Assembly (NCBI GenBank): GCA_013335275.1
Contig: JAAXVX010000020.1
Span: 1 to 11,176 of the forward strand
Direction: 5' to 3'
From: Bacteroidales bacterium
Lineage (GTDB): Bacteria > Bacteroidota > Bacteroidia > Bacteroidales > UBA932
DNA: 11,176 bases
Shown here: piece after piece, positions 6,853 through 11,176 of the stretch
Position numbering within the stretch: the stretch's first letter is position 1
How the letters are laid out: every line of letters begins with the position of its first letter
Notes under the pieces: model-generated
The model's database searches: none
Told to the model about the DNA's origin: nothing
The model's input: the letters and a program-made list of their open reading frames with translations, nothing else
Program-made: the position numbers and the translations under genes

Positions 6853-6969
6853 ATGAAAGTCAAAGCATCCATTAAGAAACGCAGCGAAGATTGCAAAATA
6901 GTAAAACGCAAAGGTCGTTTGTATGTTATTTGCAAAAAGAATCCAAAATTCAAGATGCGCCAGGGTTAA
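6853..6969 (+). CDS. rpmJ: 50S ribosomal protein L36 (bL36) with a degenerate zinc site
   Basis: A 38-codon ORF, 11 bases after infA, encodes a protein of exactly the usual bL36 length. It starts [20 protein letters not shown] and ends KFKMRQG, matching the family throughout. L36 is the smallest 50S protein and binds 23S rRNA at the base of the L7/L12 region. The zinc-binding form uses Cys11, Cys14, Cys27 and His32 or His33. Here Cys14 and Cys27 remain, but position 11 is Ser, and positions 32 and 33 are Lys and Phe. A stable Cys3His site is therefore not expected. Partial loss of these ligands is typical of the zinc-independent version. The start has no SD and an AT-rich leader. Confidence 0.96.
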   Translation: MKVKASIKKRSEDCKIVKRKGRLYVICKKNPKFKMRQG

Positions 6970-7004
6970 TTTTTAATAGTAAACAATAAAGAGAAAAATA
7001 AATT

Positions 7005-7382
7005 ATGGCACGTATAGCCGGAGTTGATTTACCAAACAATAAGCGTGGAGAGATAGGCTTGACCTATATCTATGGAATAGGTCGGAGTTCGGCCCAAACA
7101 ATTCTATCAAAACTTGGTATAGATTTTAATACCAAGGTTAAGGATTGGAACGACGAACAAGTTGCCGGAATCAGAGCGATGATTTCGTCCGAATTCAAAA
7201 TCGAAGGTGAACTACGTTCATCGGTACAACTGAACATCAAGCGATTGATGGACATAGGCTGCTACAGAGGCATCAGACATCGTCTGGGACTGCCTACCCG
7301 TGGTCAGTCAACTAAGAATAATGCACGTACTCGTAAGGGTAAGAAGAAAACAGTAGCTAATAAGAAGAAAGCAACTAAATAG
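7005..7382 (+). CDS. rpsM: 30S ribosomal protein S13 (uS13)
   Basis: The 125-residue uS13 is of normal length and is the first gene of the classical alpha operon. S13 is in the 30S head, contacts the P-site tRNA with its tail and forms bridges to the 50S subunit. Visible signatures are [20 protein letters not shown] at the start, a helix-turn-helix-like segment at [17 protein letters not shown] (23-39), [16 protein letters not shown] (86-101) and a Lys/Arg-rich C-terminal tail (104-125). It begins 35 bases after rpmJ with an A-rich leader containing only a weak GAGA, not a real SD. Confidence 0.98.
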   Translation: MARIAGVDLPNNKRGEIGLTYIYGIGRSSAQTILSKLGIDFNTKVKDWNDEQVAGIRAMISSEFKIEGELRSSVQLNIKRLMDIGCYRGIRHRLGLPTRGQSTKNNARTRKGKKKTVANKKKATK

Positions 7383-7392
7383 TACCTAAATC

Positions 7393-7785
7393 ATGGCAAA
7401 AAAGACAGGAACAACAAATAAAAAGAAAGTTGTTAAAATTGAAGCTTATGGACAAGCCCATATCTCTTCGACATTTAACAATGTTATAGTTACTCTGACT
7501 AATAATGAAGGACAGGTAATTAGCTGGTCATCTGCCGGTAAAATGGGTTTCAGAGGTTCAAAAAAGAATACTCCCTATGCAGCTCAAACTGCAGCTGCAG
7601 ACTGTGCTAAGGTAGCTTTTGATTTAGGTCTTCGTAAAGTTAAGGCATATGTAAAAGGTCCGGGTGCAGGACGCGAATCGGCAATCCGTACAATTCACGG
7701 AACAGGAATAGAAGTTACAGAGATTGTCGATGTTACTCCGCTTCCTCATAATGGTTGCCGTCCTAAAGGCCGCCGTAGAGTATAA
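7393..7785 (+). CDS. rpsK: 30S ribosomal protein S11 (uS11)
   Basis: The product is a 130-residue uS11, usual length. S11 lies on the 30S platform near the mRNA exit and the E site. The family features are [20 protein letters not shown] (24-43), [20 protein letters not shown] (46-65), [20 protein letters not shown] (87-106) and the C-terminal [16 protein letters not shown] Lys-rich N-terminus of about 15 residues precedes the core. It starts ten bases after rpsM and has no SD, so coupling to rpsM translation is plausible. Confidence 0.98.
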   Translation: MAKKTGTTNKKKVVKIEAYGQAHISSTFNNVIVTLTNNEGQVISWSSAGKMGFRGSKKNTPYAAQTAAADCAKVAFDLGLRKVKAYVKGPGAGRESAIRTIHGTGIEVTEIVDVTPLPHNGCRPKGRRRV

Positions 7786-7814
7786 ATCCTTAATAATTGA
7801 TTAAATAAGTTAAT

Positions 7815-8420
7815 ATGGCAAGATATACAGGGCCTTCTACAAAAATTGCCCGCAAATTTGGAGAGCCGGTTTTTGGCCCGGATAAAAGTTACGAAAAGAA
7901 GAGCTATCCTCCCGGACAACACGGAATGGCTAAGAAGCGCAAAAAATCTTCTGAGTATGGCGTTCAGCTAAAGGAAAAACAAAAAGTTAAATATACATAC
8001 GGATTGATGGAAAGACAATTCCGCAATCTTTATGAAAAGGCGTCAAAAATGAAAGGACGTAAAGGTGAAAACCTTCTTTTCCTTCTTGAAACACGTCTTG
8101 ACAACCTGGTGTTCCGTATGGGCGTAGCTCCTTCAAGAGCTGCTGCAAGACAACTTGTGACACACTGCCACATTGTCCTTAATGGTGAAGTATGCAACAT
8201 TCCATCTACTCTCATTAAGCCGGGTGAAATCATTGGTGTACGCGAAAGATCAAAGAGTTTAGAGGTTATTCAGGAAAATGTTTCAAAAAGTGCAAGCAGA
8301 TTTGCCTGGATTGAATGGGACGGCCTTTCTTTATCTGGAAAATTACTTAATCTTCCGGAAAGATCTGAGATACCTGAAAACATAAACGAGCAGTTAATTG
8401 TTGAGTTATACTCTAAATAA
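7815..8420 (+). CDS. rpsD: 30S ribosomal protein S4 (uS4), zinc-free type
   Basis: The 201-residue uS4 is a normal-length primary 16S rRNA binder that nucleates 30S assembly; in enterobacteria it represses the alpha operon. The N-terminus [18 protein letters not shown] and the YPPGQHG motif (31-37) are typical. The S4 RNA-binding domain spans about 93-155, with [20 protein letters not shown] (93-112) and HIVLNGE (119-125). The N-terminal region has no cysteines, so it is the zinc-independent form. The gene begins 29 bases after rpsK in an AT-rich leader without an SD. I see no alpha-operon pseudoknot of the enterobacterial kind, but that needs folding to judge. Confidence 0.98.
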   Translation: MARYTGPSTKIARKFGEPVFGPDKSYEKKSYPPGQHGMAKKRKKSSEYGVQLKEKQKVKYTYGLMERQFRNLYEKASKMKGRKGENLLFLLETRLDNLVFRMGVAPSRAAARQLVTHCHIVLNGEVCNIPSTLIKPGEIIGVRERSKSLEVIQENVSKSASRFAWIEWDGLSLSGKLLNLPERSEIPENINEQLIVELYSK

Positions 8421-8428
8421 AAAATAAA

Positions 8429-9442
8429 ATGGCAATATTAGCATTTCAAAAACCGGATAAGGTAATAATGCTTGACGCTACCGAAACATTCGGTCGCTTT
8501 GAGTTCCGTCCGCTGGAGCCGGGTTACGGCATCACAGTTGGTAACGCTTTGCGTCGAATTCTGTTATCCTCTCTTGAGGGATATGCTATAACCGCAATCA
8601 AAATACAGGGTGTAGATCATGAATTTGCAACAATACCCGGCGTAATTGAGACTGTAGTTGACATTATCCTTAACCTTAAACAAGTCCGTTTCAAAAGGAT
8701 GGTCGAAGGTGAAGATTCAGAGATTGTAACAGTTACAGTTAGCGGAAAGCAAGAATTTACTGCAGAGGACATTTCAAAACAACTCTCATCGTTCAAAGTT
8801 TTGAACCCGGACTGGCATATCTGCTCAATGGAGCCTTCTGTTACTCTTTCAATTGAGTTAAGAATTAACAAGGGAAGAGGATATGTACCTGCCGAGGAGA
8901 ATAAGGTTGAAGAGGCACCATTTGGACTTATTCCAATTGATGCAATTTTTACCCCAATCAAGAACGTAAAATACTTCGTTGAAAACTGGCGCGTTGAACA
9001 GAAGACCGACTACGAAAAATTGAATTTAGAGATAACTACAGACGGTTCAATTCATCCAAAAGAGGCCCTTAAAGAGGCGGCTAAGATTTTAATACATCAC
9101 TTTATGTTATTCTCGGATGAGAAAATTTCTCTCGAGACTCCGGTAGAGGTTGTGAGCAATGAACTTGACGAAGAGTCACTCAGAATGCGTCACCTTCTTC
9201 TTACTAAACTTTCGGACATGGAACTTTCGGTGAGAGCATTAAACTGTCTAAAGGCTGCTGACATCGAAACTTTTGCCGATTTAGTATCGTTGCAAAGAAA
9301 CGAGCTTATGAAATTCAGAAACTTTGGTAAAAAGTCGCTTACTGAAATTGATATGCTTGTTGAGAGACTAAAGCTGAGCTTTGGCATGGATGTGACTAAG
9401 TATAACATTGAAAAGAAAGTAATTAAACATGAGGCACAATAA
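8429..9442 (+). CDS. rpoA: DNA-directed RNA polymerase subunit alpha
   Basis: The 337-residue product forms the alpha dimer that scaffolds RNA polymerase assembly and contacts promoter DNA and activators. The N-terminal domain carries [20 protein letters not shown] (28-47), the conserved dimer and assembly segment, and [12 protein letters not shown] (63-74). The linker lies near 240-255. The C-terminal domain spans about 256-320, with [20 protein letters not shown] (261-280). Arg269 and Asn272 align with the UP-element-binding Arg265 and Asn268 of Escherichia coli, so DNA contact by this domain looks possible. It starts eight bases after rpsD, and its last 14 bases overlap rplQ. Confidence 0.99.
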   Translation: MAILAFQKPDKVIMLDATETFGRFEFRPLEPGYGITVGNALRRILLSSLEGYAITAIKIQGVDHEFATIPGVIETVVDIILNLKQVRFKRMVEGEDSEIVTVTVSGKQEFTAEDISKQLSSFKVLNPDWHICSMEPSVTLSIELRINKGRGYVPAEENKVEEAPFGLIPIDAIFTPIKNVKYFVENWRVEQKTDYEKLNLEITTDGSIHPKEALKEAAKILIHHFMLFSDEKISLETPVEVVSNELDEESLRMRHLLLTKLSDMELSVRALNCLKAADIETFADLVSLQRNELMKFRNFGKKSLTEIDMLVERLKLSFGMDVTKYNIEKKVIKHEAQ

Positions 9443-10016
9443 AAAATTTAACCACTTAGGCCGTAAAAGCGGACACCGTAAAGCGATGTTGGCAAATATG
9501 GCATCATCTCTCATTTTGCACAAAAGAATTGAGACCACTCTTGCTAAAGCAAAAGCATTAAGAGTATATGTAGAGCCGTTGATTACAAAATCTAAAGACG
9601 ACACTACACACTCCCGTCGTACAGTTTTTTCTTACCTAAAGCAAAAAGAGGCGATTACCGAATTGTTCCGTGTAATTGCTCCTAAAATTGCTGATCGTCC
9701 GGGAGGATACACACGAGTATTAAAACTCGGTTTCCGTCAGGGTGACGCTGCCGACATGGCAATGATTGAACTGGTAGACTTCAATGAGGTAATGATTTCA
9801 GGTGCCAAAGCTGAGGTTAAGAAAGCTACTACACGCCGTAGTGGTGTTAAAAAAGCAACTGACGCTGCTGAATCAGGTGAGCCTAAAGCTCCAAAAGCAC
9901 CTAAGGCAAAAGCAGAACCAAAAGCTAAAGCTGTTGCTCCTAAGGCAAAAACAGCTGCTCCAAAGGCTAAAGCTGCTGCAAAACCAACAACTCAGCGTAA
10001 AACTCAGGGAAAGTAA
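9429..10016 (+). CDS. rplQ: 50S ribosomal protein L17 (bL17) with a long Ala/Lys/Pro-rich tail
   Basis: The 195-residue product has a bL17 core of about 120 residues plus a C-terminal tail of about 75. L17 binds 23S rRNA near the exit tunnel surface. The start [20 protein letters not shown], the following [20 protein letters not shown] and the [20 protein letters not shown] segment (96-115) are diagnostic and fix the ATG at 9429, inside rpoA. Residues 121-195 are low complexity, with four PKAK units at 158, 164, 171 and 178, resembling histone H1-like basic tails. Such tails occur on L17 of other Bacteroidota, as far as I recall. The 14-base overlap with rpoA suggests coupled translation. It is the last gene of the operon, 26 bases before the terminator stem. 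Confidence 0.97.
   Translation: MRHNKKFNHLGRKSGHRKAMLANMASSLILHKRIETTLAKAKALRVYVEPLITKSKDDTTHSRRTVFSYLKQKEAITELFRVIAPKIADRPGGYTRVLKLGFRQGDAADMAMIELVDFNEVMISGAKAEVKKATTRRSGVKKATDAAESGEPKAPKAPKAKAEPKAKAVAPKAKTAAPKAKAAAKPTTQRKTQGK
9882..9986 (+). repeat. Degenerate PKAK/PKA coding repeats in the rplQ tail
   Basis: Codons 152-186 of rplQ encode short repeats of Pro-Lys-Ala with PKAK units spaced six to seven residues apart. The DNA repeats are imperfect: CCTAAGGCAAAA recurs, and CCAAAAGCTAAA and CCAAAGGCTAAA are variants. The differing synonymous codons suggest selection on amino acid composition rather than a recent tandem duplication. Confidence 0.7.
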
Positions 10017-10042
10017 TCACTGAATTTTTATAAAATCGATAG

Positions 10043-10078
10043 AAAGAGGGCTGACTGCAGGGTTGGCCCTCTTTTGTT
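10043..10078 (+). terminator. Intrinsic terminator of the ribosomal protein operon
   Basis: AAAGAGGGC (10043-10051) pairs perfectly with GCCCTCTTT (10066-10074), a nine-base stem around a 14-base loop that can close further with weak pairs. A T-rich tract (TTTTGTTT) begins within the stem end. It lies 26 bases after rplQ and before an unrelated gene, which fits termination of the whole spc-alpha transcript. The A-rich left flank is short, so activity on the other strand is doubtful. Confidence 0.9.
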
Positions 10079-10098
10079 TATTCGGCTTTAAATTCTTT

Positions 10099-10130
10099 TT
10101 TGCATAAATGAATCTTTAACTCGAAATTTG
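10099..10130 (+). promoter_or_regulatory. Predicted Bacteroidota-type promoter for cutC
   Basis: TTTG at 10099-10102 and GAAATTTG at 10123-10130 match the known Bacteroidota sigma-factor pattern, TTTG near -33 and TAnnTTTG near -7. The -7 box differs from consensus at its first base only, and the spacer is 20 bases. Transcription would begin about 10135-10138, leaving a leader of about 12-15 bases before the cutC ATG. The position right after the operon terminator supports it; AT-rich DNA makes chance matches possible. Confidence 0.55.
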
Positions 10131-10149
10131 TAATAAACAATAATTCATC

Positions 10150-10893
10150 ATGAAGAAAATTATTACGGAGGTATGTGCAGAAACAGTTAATTCTGCAATT
10201 GCAGCAGAGGCTGGGGGTGCAGACAGGATTGAATTATGCCAGGCATTATCCGAAGGCGGCCTGACGCCCTCTCCGGCTCTTACAAAATGGTGTTGTGAAA
10301 ATTTGAAGCTGGAGGTAATGGTACTCATTCGTCCCCGTCCGGGAGACTTTTTGTATAATGAAACAGAATTTGAAATTATTCTGGAGGATATTCTGTTTTG
10401 CCGGGAAGCAGGAGCAAAAGGTGTTGTAGTAGGCTTTTTAAATCCCGATGGTTCTGTAGATACCGGAAAGCTTAAAATGTGCATGGAGGTAGCGGGTGAT
10501 ATGGAGGTTACATTCCACCGGGCTTTTGACAGATGCAACAACTGGGAAAAGGCTCTTGAAGACATTATTGCATGCGGTTGCCATAGAATCCTGACATCTG
10601 GCCTTTATTCCACCGCTTTGGAGGGAAAAGACCTGCTAAAAAAAATAATAAATAAATCTGCCGGCAGGATTAAAATCCTTGTTGGTAGCGGAGTAACTCC
10701 GGAAAATTTAACGGAAATATACAGGGATACTCATTTTGATGAGATTCACTTTTCGGCAAAATCTCCGGTTAAAAGCAGAATGGAATTCAAAAGTTCAACT
10801 GTTTCGGGACTTTTTTTTCACAATGAATCATCAGAATCTATAATAAGAGAAGTTGTAGCCAAAACAAAAGATTTAGTAATAAAATACAATTAG
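10150..10893 (+). CDS. cutC: CutC family protein (copper homeostasis family)
   Basis: The 247-residue product matches the CutC family, a TIM-barrel protein of usual length. Conserved blocks are TEVCAET (6-12), GADRIELCQALSEGGLTPS (23-41), LIRPRPGDFLY (59-69), TFHRAFD (121-127), ILTSG (147-151), VGSGVTPENL (178-187) and EIHFSA (198-203). The family was named for copper tolerance in Escherichia coli, but its biochemical role is not settled and a direct copper function has been questioned. Nine cysteines are present, including Cys9 in the EVCAE motif. The gene has its own predicted promoter and no SD, and the next gene begins two bases after its stop. Two eight-base homopolymers (A8 at 10638-10645, T8 at 10811-10818) lie within it but the frame is intact. 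Confidence 0.93.
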   Translation: MKKIITEVCAETVNSAIAAEAGGADRIELCQALSEGGLTPSPALTKWCCENLKLEVMVLIRPRPGDFLYNETEFEIILEDILFCREAGAKGVVVGFLNPDGSVDTGKLKMCMEVAGDMEVTFHRAFDRCNNWEKALEDIIACGCHRILTSGLYSTALEGKDLLKKIINKSAGRIKILVGSGVTPENLTEIYRDTHFDEIHFSAKSPVKSRMEFKSSTVSGLFFHNESSESIIREVVAKTKDLVIKYN

Positions 10894-10895
10894 CC

Positions 10896-11176
10896 GTGAA
10901 AAACTCATTTATAACTCTTCTTGCTTTTATAATGGTAACTCTGTCATGCGGAGATAAAAACAGATTTATAAAAGATTCTGCATACAGTAAAGAGGTTAAA
11001 ACGCAATTCGAAAAAAGGAAAGCGGAGTTATCTCAAAAAAATAATGAGCTATTTGGAATTTTTACAACAGCAGAGATGAAGCCCGTGGAGCGGGAAGCGA
11101 TGGAATTTCTTTATGCATATATGTCATTAAACGATATCGCAGATTATGACGGGGAATTCTTCTTAAATGAAGTTAG
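10896..11176 (+). CDS. Putative lipoprotein, probably a transglutaminase-like domain protein, 3' end outside the window
   Basis: A frame from GTG at 10896 stays open to the window end, giving the first 93 residues. The start is chosen because it yields a lipoprotein-like signal: a Lys at position 2, a hydrophobic stretch FITLLAFIMV (5-14), then TLSC with Cys18 as the likely lipidated residue. Threonine at -3 is a relaxed lipobox, as is common in Bacteroidota. An ATG at 10932 would remove most of the signal. After a charged segment, the stretch FLYAYMSLNDIADYDGEFFL resembles, from memory, the N-terminal region of Bacteroidales proteins with a later transglutaminase-like domain. That domain lies beyond the window, so the function is inferred. 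It follows cutC by two bases and is probably co-transcribed. Confidence 0.65.
   Translation, partial: MKNSFITLLAFIMVTLSCGDKNRFIKDSAYSKEVKTQFEKRKAELSQKNNELFGIFTTAEMKPVEREAMEFLYAYMSLNDIADYDGEFFLNEV

Noticed and set aside
8617..8961. 114-codon ORF on the - strand opposite rpoA
   Set aside because: It is a shadow of the conserved alpha N-terminal domain, with no protein-family features.
9802..10023. 73-codon + strand ORF overlapping the rplQ tail
   Set aside because: It is a frame-shifted reading of the low-complexity Ala/Lys/Pro tail, giving a Leu/Lys/Gln-rich product explained by composition alone.
10116..10565. 149-codon ORF on the - strand opposite cutC
   Set aside because: It lies antisense to a well-conserved gene, shows no recognisable family motif and has no leader of its own.
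1..11176. Mobile elements, CRISPR arrays, tRNA or rRNA genes, or a novel defence or biosynthetic system
   Set aside because: No direct-repeat and spacer pattern, transposase, tRNA-like fold or unfamiliar gene cluster was seen; nearly all the DNA is accounted for by conserved housekeeping genes.

Overview
This window carries most of the spc operon and all of the alpha operon of ribosomal protein genes, all on the + strand, followed by a terminator and the start of an unrelated transcription unit. The organism is very probably a member of the Bacteroidota, most likely Bacteroidales. Four things point there: map lies directly between secY and infA with no adk, most starts have AT-rich leaders without a Shine-Dalgarno (SD) sequence, the promoter before cutC fits the Bacteroidota pattern (TTTG, then TAnnTTTG about 20 bases later), and the last partial gene looks like a Bacteroidales lipoprotein. 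The exact genus cannot be read from this sequence.

Layout: positions 1-156 hold the 3' end of rpsQ. Positions 160-4468 hold rplN, rplX, rplE, rpsN, rpsH, rplF, rplR, rpsE, rpmD and rplO. Next come secY (protein export channel), map (methionine aminopeptidase), infA (IF-1) and the 38-codon rpmJ. The alpha-operon genes rpsM, rpsK, rpsD, rpoA and rplQ end at 10016. A strong intrinsic terminator lies at about 10043-10078. After it a predicted promoter leads into cutC and, two bases downstream, a lipoprotein gene that runs off the window and resembles transglutaminase-domain lipoproteins of Bacteroidales. No stretch longer than about 135 bases lacks a gene.

The first twenty genes, counting the partial rpsQ, work as one growth-linked unit. 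They supply small- and large-subunit proteins, an initiation factor, the RNA polymerase alpha subunit, the SecY channel through which new proteins leave the cytoplasm, and the enzyme that trims their initiator methionine.

I found no evidence of a new biological system; this is a conserved housekeeping locus. The points worth a second look are modest. A 100-base rpsN-rpsH gap holds two possible RNA hairpins. L5 and L17 carry Ala/Lys/Pro-rich extensions at opposite ends. Four consecutive genes (rplR, rpsE, rpmD, rplO) have SD-like sites in an otherwise SD-poor operon. L36 has lost two of its four zinc ligands, and cutC is paired with a lipoprotein gene.
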